Shown here: positions 28,201 through 42,900 of the stretch, piece by piece
Layout: every line of letters starts with the position of its first letter
How positions within the stretch are numbered: the stretch's first letter is position 1
Origin: Xiphias gladius
Lineage: Eukaryota; Chordata; Actinopteri; Istiophoriformes; Xiphiidae
Length of the DNA stretch: 64,000 nucleotides
Assembly (NCBI RefSeq): GCF_016859285.1
Contig: NC_053404.1
Span: forward strand, 17,095,605-17,159,604
Direction: 5' to 3'
Program-made: the position numbers and the translations under genes
The notes under the pieces: model-generated
Database searches by the model: none
What the model was told of the DNA's origin: nothing
What the model saw: the letters and a program-made list of their open reading frames with translations, nothing else

Positions 28201-31200
28201 ATGCAAGGCACGGAAAAATCAAATGTGATTGTATCTTGACAATCTGTCTCCACAAGGTCAGGCAGCATCAGAGCTGGCAACGCTTTCCAAGCAAAATAAC
28301 AGCAGCAAATGAAAGGAGTGTTATTGAGTTTGTCTCCGGATTCTGCAGCACTGTTCAGCAACAGCAGGAGGAGCGACAGGTAGAGACACCAGAGCAGCAG
28401 CAGCAGAAGCTTTTCTGATTAGTAAAATCAGCCCTTTAGTCCGTTTGTAAAGGAAAATAAATCCTCACCTCCTTCTGTGCTATGCCCATCTTATCTCTCC
28501 AGTGCATCAGCACCAGATCAGCCTTCTCCTTGGCAAACTTTTCCACCTCTTTGGCCGCTTTGCCTGCTATCCGCTGCCACTCAGGCACTTTGTTTCGGTT
28601 TAGCTGGTCCTGTGGGAAAAAAAAAAATATCGAGCAACAATTATATTTTAAAGAAGGCAAAATTCCTTATTGGGCTTTTTGCTCCATCTGCAAAAATGTA
28701 CAGATGTGATGTGTTTGTCAGGATACCGTGGCGATTTTCAAGTTGTCACGGATGTGCATTCTGTCCACATCTTTCTCTGGGACTGGATCAGGACTGTCCA
28801 GGTAAGCCAGCAGGCCTGTTGGCTAAGAGCGCAGTGAGAGAGAAACACAAAGTGAAATGGGTAAGGACTTAAACAGGGTGTCTCAGCTGCCAGAAAAAGG
28901 CATTAGCTTACATTCTGGAGTACTTTGTCTGTATCACCATCATTATACTAATAGCTTCTGCCATGAGTATTGGAAATGCATCCAAACATTTGTTTAAAAA
29001 TGCCAACTGGGCTGATTTGGAGGCTTACCAGTATTCTCTTCAGGAGGTTCATGGCAACAGGGTTCTCTGCTGTCCAAAGTCCCACCAGGTGACGACTCAG
29101 TTGCCTGATAAAGGAACATCTGATGTAAGCAGCTGAGCCATTGTGTTATTTATCACAAAACTTGCCTTCCTGTTTATCTAGGGTAACAACTCCAGCTTGT
29201 TCTACTGTTACATGCAATGAGTGTTTCTCAGGATGAGAAGAAGAGTATTGGAGAACTGTAACTAGAGAGAATCCACTAGCAGATGGAACTAACAAATCCA
29301 AATTACTAAATTATTGTTTGTGAGGCGTGTATTTGTTGAACTTAGACCTGTTGGTGAGCATTCTCTGGTCAGCGCTGATAGTGAACAAAGACGTGTGCAG
29401 ATGCCTTGGAAGGCGCCCTCACTTAAAGCCAGCTCCTGCATCTTAGTGGCTATTTCCTTGTCTCCCTCCTAAAGCAAATGAAGGTTTTATTATCATCATA
29501 AAGCATTAACACTAAAGACCTTCCAGTTCACACTGTAGAGCACTTAACCCACAGAAAGGCTTACCTCAATAATGGCCTTCATCACCAGCCCAGCTCCCTT
29601 CACTATTGCCATTGAGGGATGCTAGAGATAAGAACAACACATTTCAGTGCACAAGTATCTAATGAATTTATATCAGTCATCTTACTATCATAATAAGGGC
29701 AGACAGGTTTATTCAACACTATGTAAAGTAAGCTACCTGAAAGAGTTTAAACAAGGTGCGTCCATTAGATGCAACCATTTCAAGCAGCATGTCAAACTGC
29801 TGCCCCTCAGTGGTTTCACTGTAGGGGGCGCAGAGGGCAAATGTTAAGAAGTCCAGTAGGGAGCTGATGACCAAAGCTCCTGTTCCATGGTCCTGGAGGA
29901 AAAAAAAAAAAATATCGAGCAACAATTATATTTTAAAGAAGGCAAAATTCCTTATTGGGCTTTATGCTCCATCTGCAAAAATGTACAGATGTGATGTGTT
30001 TGTCAGGATACCGTGGCGATTTTCAAGTTGTCACGGATGTGCATTCTGTCCACATCTTTCTCTGGGACTGGGTCAGGACTGTCCAGGTAAGCCAGCAGGC
30101 CTGTTGGCTAAGAGCGCAGTGAGAGAGAAACACAAAGTGAAATGGGTAAGGACTTAAACAGGGTGTCTCAGCTGCCAGAAAAAGGCATTAGCTTACATTC
30201 TGGAGTACTTTGTCTGTATCACCATCATTATACTAATAGCTTCTGCCATGAGTATTGGAAATGCATCCAAACATTTGTTTAAAAATGCCAACTGGGCTGA
30301 TTTGGAGGCTTACCAGTATTCTCTTCAGGAGGTTCATGGCAACAGGGTTCTCTGCTGTCCAAAGTCCCACCAGGTGACGACTCAGTTGCCTGATAAAGGA
30401 ACATCTGATGTAAGCAGCTGAGCCATTGTGTTATTTATCACAAAACTTGCCTTCCTGTTTATCTAGGGTAACAACTCCAGCTTGTTCTACTGTTACATGC
30501 AATGAGTGTTTCTCAGGATGAGAAGAAGAGTATTGGAGAACTGTAACTAGAGAGAATCCACTAGCAGATGGAACTAACAAATCCAAATTACTAAATTATT
30601 GTTTGTGAGAGCGTGTATTTGTTGAACTTAGACCTGTTGGTGAGCATTCTCTGGTCAGCGCTGATAGTGAACAAAGACGTGTGCAGATGCCTTGGAAGAG
30701 CGCCCTCACTTAAAGCCAGCTCCTGCATCTTAGTGGCTATTTCCTTGTCTCCCTCCTAAAGCAAATGAAGGTTTTATTATCATCATAAAGCATTAACACT
30801 AAAGACCTTCCAGTTCACACTGTAGAGCACTTAACCCACAGAAAGGCTTACCTCAATAATGGCCTTCATCACCAGCCCAGCTCCCTTCACTATTGCCATT
30901 GAGGGATGCTAGAGATAAGAACAACACATTTCAGTGCACAAGTATCTAATGAATTTATATCAGTCATCTTACTATCATAATAAGGGCAGACAGGTTTATT
31001 CAACACTATGTAAAGTAAGCTACCTGGAAGAGTTTAAACAAGGTGCGTCCATTAGATGCAACCATTTCAAGCAGCATGTCAAACTGCTGCCCCTCAGTGG
31101 TTTCACTGTAGGGGGCGCAGAGGGCAAATGTTAAGAAGTCCAGTAGGGAGCTGATGACCAAAGCTCCTGTTCCATGGTCCTGGAGGGGAAAAAAAAAAAA

Positions 31201-34200
31201 AAAAAGAGAATCAGAAATAAGATTGTGGAAACTGAATTTTTTTTTTTTTTTCCTAATTAGCCTGGGCTCAGGCTGAAACCAGCTTACTGACAATAAAAAG
31301 AAATGTACCACGTTAGTGATGAATTTTTCAAGGAGGTTTTCTAGGAACTTCTTAGATGACAGCAGAGAAGCCTTGTTCAGCTGCTCCTGCCTCAGGTCAT
31401 AGTCATCGTGCATCGGCTGGAGGGAAAGATGAAAGAAATAGTCTCAGCCAAAGAGCAAGAAAGATATCAATCAATGGATATACATCTGTATGAATTTGGT
31501 TGATGTCTGGATATTTAGGTAATACTTACACACATAAGGGCACAGAGCATGTCTATAGCAGCATGTGTCACACCATTATTGTTCCTTTTTAAAGCTTTTA
31601 CTGTTTTTACTCCCAGCTTTTCCCTAAACCTAGAACACACAGATATACATTCATGGATTTAGTAACACTGCTACATGGATCACGCATTGAAAAAGGCGAG
31701 GAACATAAAAAACAGAAATACAACAGATTATAAACCATACAAATACTCTATTATTTAAATAGGTCTGGGGTTGGATACACAAAGAATTCATTGCTTAAGA
31801 AGTGGCTTGTTGTTTCCTTTGCTAATCAACCATCACATTTTTTACTGAACTACTAAGGATAACATCATTAAAGAGGTTTTTCTTAAAGCAAAAATGAACC
31901 ATTTATGTATTTATAGTGATCCAGCTCTTGTGGCTGTGTGAGGGAGACACCAAACTACTGCAGCAATGAATCTTTCAGGAAGAAGAAAATTTTGGCTCAT
32001 CTGCTTCTCAGGAGCAAGGAATAACCAGTAAATACAGTTGCTCTCATACATCTCAGTGACCCAGAAAGATTACAAGTTTCTTAAATATATGCGATTTACA
32101 GAAATGTAAACGATGGAATGACCTAAGCAAATACTGGGAGAGAGACTGAAGGACAAAAATAAGAGGATGAGATGGCAAGAGTGGAAGGTCAAGACAAATC
32201 GAGGCAGACAGCTCAACTGAGCAGAGTGAAGTGACATAACCTCCCCTCTCAAGTGCCTCTCTAAAAGGCCTGAGATGAAAGCAGAACAAAGATAAAAGAA
32301 GAGAAGGCTGATTAGCAGAAAGCTAAGAATAACTCTGGAAAAGAACGAGAAGGATAAGAAATACAGACAGACAAAGGGCAGACTGAGATGTATGGATTCA
32401 TATTTACGTTGCATCTGTGAGTCCAGACCCTTGACCAGACCTTGGAATGACAGAGCATGCCTGTTACCAGCAGCTCAACAAAAGTATGCGCTGAAGAAAT
32501 AGAGTAAAAAGGTAAGGCATAATATCTGCTGCATCCTTACTTAGGCAGCTGGGTGAAAGCCTGGAAGCCAGCCTTGGAGGCCACCAAGCGTCGGATGGCC
32601 TGGAAATGGCTCTCCAGCTCAGCATTAAGAGCCGGCAGCTCAGCCTCCTGGGATAAAAGAGCCAGGATGGCGTTGTTGATGAGCTTCTCTTTGTTCTCAG
32701 AGAAAAGACCCTGAAGAGAACAGAGAGAGAAACAGAGAGATAAAGATGGGAATATTAGTGTGAATCCACACAGATGAGTGTGGACAGATGGGTAGACATA
32801 AATCACACAGGAACTCAACAAACTCACATCTTGCGTTACCGCATGTAGTACTCCACTGTAGGATATGTTGGCGTTGAATCTGAACACTGCATCTGCAAAG
32901 TTTCCATCTGAGCAAAGGAAGGGGGGGATGGAGCAATTTAACAAAAGAATATATCACCTACAAATTTTAACAAGACAAAGAGTCTACGGTCATGATAGCA
33001 GCTGTGTGAGGCTGTACTTATGCACAGAACAAGCCCATTTTTTGTGATCCTCCTGTAGTACCATTTCTTCAAGTCACAGACCTAAGCATTCAATTTTGGG
33101 GAAAGAAAAAAAACCCAGTGATTTTGAAAAAACAAAAAAACAAAAACAGAAGGTCATAGAAAAAAAACTTACTGCCATTGGAAAGGTATTTCTAGAATTC
33201 TCAGACTCTTCTAACCATCTGGATGAAATGAAATACATTCAGATCAGTGGTTAGGGTTTTTTTTTTTTTAACAACCTTATGGGTTTTTCAGAGGTCGCTG
33301 GGTATTTATTTTTCGAAAATCTTAGCTTAGCTCCGTGACGCCAATGTAATGGTAATACATGAGAGAGACAAACTTGGGCAAGCACAGTGGTGCTTTGACG
33401 TAAATGCTAATGTTAGCATGACAACATGGTCAAAATGATCTAATATGCTGATGTTTGGCAGGTATTATGTTTACCATCTTAATTTAGCACGTTAGCATGT
33501 TATCACTTGCTACTTAGTGCCAAATACACAGTACAGCTGAAGGTGATGGGACTGTAATTAGCATTTGGTCATAAACCAAAGTATTGGACAAAGTGAAATT
33601 TTGACCTAATTGTTGTGCTGGATTAAAAGTTATGGGATCACGAAACCCATTAAAATTCATCCTCTGGGGACTACTAATGTGAAAATTTAATGTCAGTCCA
33701 TCTGATAGTTGTTGAAATATCCCACTATCGAGACCATCAGAATTAAAATGAAAACTACTTCTAAACCAATGTAAACATCTGATATTAAATCAATTTTCAT
33801 CAAGCCCTTAATCTTCATCAAGATTAAAGGCTTTGACTCACTAGGAGGTGCTGCCAGGAATTTGAGATGCAAACTCTCCACCTCCTCATCCACGGGCATG
33901 CTCAATAGGCCCCATCTTTGCCCTCGCTGTGTGGGGGCCATCTTGACACACACGTCCCTGTTGCCTGATGCACGAACTCCATCAAGTAGGCTGGCTAACA
34001 GGGAGTCCCTACATTCACAAATACACACAGATTTAGTTAAATGCATTACATTGATCAGGGGTGTGGAGCACAGATGGTGTGTGCAGTATAACCGGGAAGA
34101 TTTAAGAATATGCAGCAGACACAGGCACACAAGCAGATTACTCTTCTTGTAAACAAGGTAAACAGCACAGAAAAAAGGGAAATGAGTGAGGTCAAAAAAT

Positions 34201-37200
34201 ACATTTAACAAACTCACAGGGCCAGTGTCACCACGTAATGAAAGAAAGGTGTATGTGGTATGTCTGTGTACCTTTCTGTGGAGGAAAACTTCCTGATCTG
34301 ACCTCTGATGAATTCAACTGTAAACACCTGAGGGTTGTCTACGTCACAGATGAGAGCAAATACCTGAAGGGAGATGAGACAGAGGACAAGAGTGAGAAAA
34401 AGAGAGGGGGGGGGGGGGTTACTCATATAACACAGACTCAAGAGCTTTCATCCAAGCTGTTAACTTTCACTGATGCAGTTCATACATAATGAAACGAAGA
34501 CAGGCAGTTCGGTTAACATTAATCTTCACAGGAGGACAACTAGACAGAACAAAAAGGTTCTGAGTATAAACGTTGCAGATGTCAATTTAGATTCTGAGTG
34601 CTCACCTCTCCGAAGGGTTTTATGGTGACAATGTTGTATGAAGCTGGGTCTCTCTCCACTAGACATGTCTCCGTCAGTGCCAGGATGCGCTTAACAGGCT
34701 CCTGGAAGAGATCGACAGAAAGCACATAGATAAATGATAATCGAATCTATTTTTGCTCTAACAGAACTGATATAATACAGGATATATTACATCAGGAAAC
34801 AAATAATATATACAATTTAAAAGGAGAAAGAGGCAATGAAAATATAATAGCATATAACTTTATAGAAGTTGGAAGAATTAAGTGAAAGTCAGAATAACCA
34901 GGATAGCTGGCTGGTTATTTGGCCTTTTGAAAAATTGAACCAGACTTGCAGCACAAAGAAAAGTATCAGTGCTTGGTGAAAAGATCAATACTTGTCTTGC
35001 AAGAGAAAATAAGGTCTCATTTCAAACAAGCAAATGAAATTGCTGCACATTATTCAAGCAGACTTGAGAACTGCGATCATACTGCACTGACAGAAACAAG
35101 AAGAAGCAGAGTGTTCTGACCCGGTGGCGAGGGGTGATCTTCTGCACTACGAATTCAGCCAGTGATGTGATGCTCTCATCTGAGCTGTACTTCCCCAACC
35201 TGTCTGTCACAAAACCCTCGAAGGTCAGAGCCTCCTTCCTCAGTCGTAGCGTGATGCCAATGAAGTTCCCAGCATGCTCTATGGCACTGCGGATGATATC
35301 ATCCCTTTGCTCGGAGGCAAACAGATGCTGAGAGAAGGAGGCAACGGGACAGGGGGAAAAGGGAGGGAAAGGAAATCTTAATTTTGTTAAGACGGCACAT
35401 AACAGACAGAAAGATAAGCGCAGACATAAACACACATATATATACACACAAACACACACACAAACTCCATAAATGTGTACCAGCCTGCTGAAGCCGCCAT
35501 AAAGGATGCAGAATCCTCCCTGGTAATCAGTGATCTCAACGAACCCCTCTACATTCCGATAGTCATAGGAACACACCACCCGGTTAGTGTGGGGGTCAAT
35601 CTGGTCGATGCCGCCAGGTGTCACCTCTAAACTCACAGGCTTTCGTGTATCACTCCAGTGGTGCTTGTAGCAGTTGTAACGCTGTTGGAGAGCACACATG
35701 CTGTGAGACATCATTCAGTTATGTGTCACCACATATACCAGAATTGGTAACTTACATTTTTATCATTATTTTTATTTTTTTTGTAGAACTTACCCTGCCA
35801 GTTATCTTTCCCTCTGAAAACTCTGTTCTGAATCTCTGTGAAAAAAAGAAAGATATTATGTAGTAGCGCCGACACAGGTACTTGTTAAATCGTTGCAGTA
35901 ACACTTATAAGCACATCAAACTACACTTGATTGGTTCTATGGGGAAAAAGCCATCCTTTTTGCTGTTTTGAAACACCACAGCATAATGAGCTTATTTCTT
36001 CACATCGACAAACTATCTGCTGATTCACATCGTTGGTAAACACCGACAGAGATTCAAAGGGCCTGTGATTTGCAAGCACTGCTTTCCCAAATGGTGCATT
36101 GTACATTAAGGGACTTTGTTGACATTTGTTTGAGCAGAACAGCAAAATGTGCAGCCATGAGACTATGAGAAAGTATGAACATGCCACATCATACACAATT
36201 TATGAGATTTTTTTTTTTTTTTTTTTTTAAATGAAACATGTGCACAAGCTCTAGTTAGTCATCCTGAATGATGGCACTGAAGTGGTGCAGCTTTGAGTGT
36301 TTTCCCTCACCAGTGCTTCTGTGAGCAGCTCTGTCCGGTGCTCTGTCGAGAACTTGAGCGTTTCCGACTTCTTGCCACTGCCTTTGCGGAATGTGAGGTT
36401 GAACTCTGTTCCCTGACCTTTCCCTACTGGACCGATACCACAGATGTCTCCATAAGGCCACTAGCAAACATAGACAGCAACAACAGAGATAAACACATTG
36501 TTAAAAACACACAAATGAAATTCAAACACGAAAAAGAGTGTTATGGCATCAATAAGTCTCCCTATTCAGCTTTCATAAGCAGTATATAAACAATTAAAAA
36601 ATGTTTTATACCATTTTATAATGCAGTTGTACTGTAAGGAGATATAAATGTTTATTAATGTATTTGTTAACAACATTAACTCCTCTTGTGGACACCCATG
36701 ATTAGAAGCTGGTGTATAAACAGATAATGAATGACACTATATCAAAACACAGTTGAAATATTATAAAACATTAACAGAGGTTATAATTGTTAGAAAATAC
36801 TGTAAATCAATAAATACTTAAAATGTCCTTCTAAATACATACAACTACATTATAGTGTGTTATAAACCATTTATTTCATGTTTATATACTGCTGACAAAT
36901 CCTAAATAGAGGGGCTTAAAGTGTTATCAGTGTTATTTTTACAGTGTTAAGTGTCCATGATGCTACTTTCTATTTAGCCAATTTTCTTGACTAATGGGGT
37001 TGATGGATGAGGTTTCATGTTAAATGGGTATTGATTATGACATATTTTATGTTCTAATCGGTATAAAAAGATGCTGCTATACATTCACTGCGGTGCTGAG
37101 AGCATAGCAGGCTGAGCAAAAGACACTAAAAATACTGCGTTTCAGCTTTTAGCAAAACAGCTATGCCCTTCAAATGGATTTTCAATAGTCACATGCACAT

Positions 37201-39940
37201 GAACAGCATTTCCCACAAACACCTGTTAGGCACTGATAGCTACAGCAAAGACCAAATTCCTGAATGACACTGCAGTTCCTCTTTGACAGGCTGCATACAT
37301 ACTGACCTGATTTGTTACTTCTAGCGTGGTAGGGTTGTAAGTGGTAATGCCATGCGTCCCCACTGAGAAGACACGCTTGTACCTAGAACACAAAGATTGT
37401 ACGAGTCAGAAACATGGCTTACCCATCACCAACTACACATGGAGGCAACACCTACATTAGCATAGCAAGTCACGTAACATTAGCAGTGAATGTGGGAAAC
37501 AGGGTGAACGTATGGCAGGTTTTAAACATGTACGATACAGATCTAGTTAGCTCTGATAACTCTCAGCATCACTCGATTAACTTGTGATCTCAAGATTTCC
37601 AATGTACCAAATATATCTCATCACATGAATAAGGCGCTGTTACATCTGACAGAGTGCTGGATGGCGTATGAGAGGAGTGGGTCCATTTGCAACCCCGTTG
37701 GAGGCCTCTCTGGGGTGATGGTGAGTCAAGGACAGGTGACATCACTGGAGCGCCGTTACCTGATGACGTCATCCATCGACGTTTATTATGTCAAGTTTCC
37801 AGACATTTTATGAGCCAATGGTTGAGATGATGCACAAACAGGGTGAAAAGACGATGGGAAAAGATGGGAAGAACTGCCACTTTTCAAAGCTGTAATAGCT
37901 ATCCAGTGAGCTGCAGTGAAAGTGATTAACATGTAGCCTTAATTGTTACTGTTATCACTCAATGTAGACATGTAATATAATACTGAAGTGACGCAGCTGT
38001 TTCTGAATATTTCCCCATTAGATCTACCCTAGGGCATTTGTTATTCTTTTCTATTTATTTACCACATTAGGTCTCTCAATGATTTTAAAAGAACACAATT
38101 TATTGTATATTAGCAGCTCTAAAATGAGTCACACTCTGACAGTGAAACAACAAAAACTAATTCATTGGAACTGATATGAGGGCGGGGAATACTCACATAG
38201 TAGGAAGGAAATGTGAAATTCTTTTTTTGCCAATCTTTCTGCATGTTACGCTCTCTGAATTTGTGTGTATGTGTGTGTATGAGCATGTAGGCATGTCTGT
38301 GTGGTTGATCACTGTGTGATTTGGCAGCAGTTCCAGTTGGCGTTTTTGCACGATTCATAACAATCTGCCTGGTGTTTGATTTGAAAATGGGTCACTGGAG
38401 GGTTTTGGTTATTTAAAAAATAAGGTTTAGAAAGGTTTTTGGATTTGGGGAAAGTTTAATTTTGAGCAGGGAGTGTGTTATTTGTGCTGGTATACATCTA
38501 TGTTCATCTTTGTACAACATGTCCTCTTAGCACCTCCACTGCACATTTAACATGCTGACTTGGCTCCTGTCTTTCTTGTACATCCTCATTAGGCCTGGAT
38601 AACATTAAGAGGTCTGGTGATGTCACCATTTCGACAACTACTACTATCAAAAAGCAGAGTAAAAGGAAAGTCAAATTGAGAGGTTACTTTCACATAATGC
38701 ATTTGTACTTGTATACGGAGTACATGATTAACACAAACAGACAGGACAGGCAGGAGCCTGAGGCAAGGCCGAAGTGGAGTATTATGTCCAGGCACATCTC
38801 ACAGTCAGTCTCCTTCCTTCCCCACAATTATACAAATGTCATGTCATTTTTAGGCACCTTCCCCATTAAAAAAGCCTGCAAAAGTATACGCAGTCCCCGT
38901 TCTAATCATCTCTCCTCACACTTAGGTTTCCTCTCCACTGTTATGTCATCCTTGGCTACAAAGTATTAGACCACAACTCTGTCCTGCTCTCAGGGTGCTG
39001 TCTCTCTCCACATTTTGACCTTGGTGCTAAGGGTCTGGCTTAATGTCGGTGTCAGCAGAAACCCAGTTAATCATTCATTCTCTTTGGGCTGACCCCCTCC
39101 CCCAATTCTATATTAGTACACACCCAAACTACTGTTCTCTTTCTAAGTAGTCACCCTTTTTCAACCCTTTTCCTTTCTTGTGAAAGGAAAAGGGTTGACC
39201 TTTGTCTACCACCAGCTAGATGCTTGATTGCCTTATGCTGGAAGAATGTTTCTTGTCTCTCCCTTGGCCACTGGTTTAAAAACTTAACATCAAGTAGTTT
39301 GGCTCTAGAGAAACTTACTTATGTAGTGAGGAATAAAGCTGCTGAATTTCATGACATAAAAAAAAAAAAAATCTATATGAGTGAACAGGCAATATCAAGC
39401 CCTCCCTGGCGTGTTTGTAAGGCTAACAATGCATGATGTTTCATTTTTACTGTATATCTCTTTCTTTGTGACAATACCAAACTCTTGATGGCAAAACCAG
39501 TCACTTTAGTTGTGATAATTTTTAACAAGTGTGTAGAATGTACATGAAGAAGAATGGTTTAACAAACAATTTCTACCTTTTGCACACATACTATATTTGT
39601 TTCTCTGATTCTAAACGTTTAATAGAATAAGTCTATCTTTGAAACTAGAATTACCTCCTCCCGGCTTTATGCCTCTGCCAACTACTGAAGTTGCAGTTTA
39701 CATTTATGTCTTTCCGGACTCATAATTTATGTAGTGAAGACTTTGAAGGAATTTAATGAAAAGTATTAAATGTATTTTGTCATAATTAGTGTATGAATTC
39801 TCGAGCTATGTCCAAAAACGCGTTTTGTGAGGTCACAGGGACCTTGACCTCTGACCACCAAATTCTAATCAGTTCATCCTTGTGTCGCCATCCGAAGCAT
39901 GATTTAATCATGCATGACAACATAATTATGATCATGATTC

Positions 39941-39977
<37 letters not shown>

Positions 39978-42900
39978 ACAGCACTTCTGATTAAAGCATG
40001 CAAATCGCAATGTAAGAAGCAATGCATTTACGTGCCTCTCTAGATAACTTTATAACTAAATGATGCAGTGATAAGTACAGAGGAGCAGCTGGACCTTTGG
40101 ACCTTTAGACCTTTGAATAGACATGGAAGCTAAAATAAAGTAATACCTGCATGTACGAAGGAGGGATGGGTTGAGATTAAAGTAAGAGAGTAAATTAATA
40201 TATTTATTATAATATGTGGACTGATTGACTATGCATGCTTTGACCTACAACAAATCACATATTCTTGGACATTCCTGCTGATCATTTTACAATTCATGGC
40301 GCCGGGGTTCAGATTTCCATTCATACAAAGATATAAAAAAATCAATGTGCAGAGAACCAACCTTGTGTTAGGTATTCCACCAAATAAATGTGATTTCTGC
40401 TTATATTATTTAGTTTGTTTGAAAAGAGCAGACATGTTGTACATGTGGACTTTCAGACAAAACTAGATTGAGTGGAAACCAACAGCTGTCATGATAATAT
40501 GAAAACATTCACAAAAATTAAAAATCACTCTGATATGCCTTGAAAAACAGACAGCAGTAATGTAATGAACATGTTACATTTGTGCCAAATGGTTAAAAAC
40601 AGTGGTATGATCCTTTTACTCTTACATAAGGAAATATATGAAAGAAAAGAGCACACTACAAACTTCCACTTCCAAGGTTTCATAATTATCACATTAAGCA
40701 ACTTCCCGTATCTGACTAAACCTTTTCACAACTGCCTCTTCTCTTGAAACAATATATGCTCAATTTTTCACAAACAAGACAGATTTGGATGACTATACAA
40801 ATCAAGGACAACAATACATAATTCTCTAAACAAGATTCAACAAACACTGGATTTCACATATGCAGAGAGCGGTGGATGTACCGGTATATAAAATAGCTAT
40901 GGAAAATATAGCTTGAATATTTGTAGCAGAGAGGCTTCAGTTGTTCTTCAAGGAGAAACATACAGACGTATATAGGCAATGAAAGAAGTTTCAAAGGAGA
41001 GCGTTATTTGCATCATCATGCTCCCAAAAAGAGTAGAGAAATGCTGTACTTGAAAAGCAAAACCCTTAAATGATACAGAAAACAGAGAGAAATTATTTGT
41101 TTAAAAACCATGTAAATGTCCATCATCAGGAGGACACACTGACAAATCTAATATACTCTACAAGCTAGAGTCACAAGATTTGAATTAAACATGATCATGA
41201 GCAAAGAGAGACGGGGAAAAATGCTGCTGTAACACTAAAGCTGGAAATGCACTACAGCACTTAAGGTCTACTGTAAATTTAACTGTTGCAGAAACGGTTC
41301 AGTCAACTGTAACTCAACACCCAGCGATTTTCACAAATTAGATTATGTGAAACAATCTGAAACACGCAGAAACTCTTGTTTTAGACATGTAAAAAGGAAA
41401 CCAGACAGAAAATAGGGTAAAGTACAAGACAGCACTACATGGTCCTGGCTTAAAAAAAAAAAAAGAAATTCCTTCAGCTCCCTGCAGAACAGATGACTGA
41501 TCATCTCCCCTGTCTCCTGTCAAATCTGCCCCTTAGTCCAATTCATTAAAAACTGGACACAAATAATGTCTGAACAAACGTGTCAGATTTAGTAGTGATT
41601 TTTTAAATTGCATTTTAATGAATGTACAATTGTACCTTTTTTAAAAGTTTTTTTTTATAAATATCTGCACATGATACACGAGTAAAATATCCTGTACATA
41701 AGTCATCACATCAAGTGATGTTGAATATCATGGTTTACCATGCTACAGCCTTATAATTCACATGATAAAGTACTTTTTTTATATATGGTCAAACGGGGCA
41801 TTCTAATCACAGATAAGTCTAATTGAAGTTTTGATTTTGGGAACATGTTCTGTATTCACAGTGAGCAGCTGTGCTCCTTTCATCTGTGCCACATTAACTG
41901 TTTAAGTCTGAAATAATTCTGTGGCTACCTGAACCGGGTTTCTCTATCTAAAGAAATGATTAATAAAACTATCGGGCAAAACCTTGTACATTTTGCTTTG
42001 GCTGACTGGTATGTATTCGTAATGTGCCACTTTGATAGAAAAATACACTTTGAATGCTACATTTTTTTCTAAGACTCACTACCCAATGAAGACAAAAGTA
42101 GCACATAATATCTGAGTTTGGTATGAAGCATGCTGACAGATGATGTCCTGACATCGTAACTTCTCTTTCTCTTGGCCTAGTAAAGCTCTATGGGACTTGA
42201 ACCCTTTTCATACAGCAGATGTGCGGATGACGGAGATCTACTGAATTGCATTTGACCCCCTCATATAAGACTGCTGTCAAAAAGCTAATCTCTGGTTGCC
42301 ATCATTCATACACTTATGTCTGCAACTGTTACACTTGACTGATTAACTGTAGAATTACATTACACAAGCACCAAATAAAGTTTTTTGGATAGCCACTTCT
42401 CAAAATTTGTCCTATGCTCCCTCATCTTTCTACCTCTGTTTCTCTCTCAGTTAAATTACTTTAAAATGTCAATACCAATAAATTAAGTTTTCATAACTGA
42501 TAGAGACGTCTGCTAACCAAAGGTGGACAGAGTCCGACCCTTGTTCAACCCAGGTCTGGAGGAGGGTCATGTAACCAGGTCAGCTGATCCATGCTGACTA
42601 ATTCAGATAAACCACCAATATGGGTTTACTGTGTCGTTCTGAATGTGGCATCAGTCTCCACTGCCCACCACACATACATCAACACTCGTCTCTGCCGGAC
42701 ACTTCAGGAAGCATTTGCAGGATGAAGCTCTGATGATAGCTAATGTTCTGTAGTCCTGCTTAAGTTACCTAAGTCAATGGCAGGCCTTAATGGGACAAAG
42801 ACATTTAGAAAGAAGGTATTGGTAATGTGATCCCACTGGCTCACTGCTCAAACTAGAGCTTGTCCATTCTTTGAGTGCCAGCAACTAGAAACAAGTCCCA

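Noticed and set aside
28700..28727. Donor gtatcctg after the DNAJC13 exon ending at 28727 (and its copy at 30012) resembles a U12-type 5' splice site
   Set aside because: No U12 branch-point motif is visible in the short window before the next acceptor, which instead has a long pyrimidine tract; it reads as an ordinary U2 intron.
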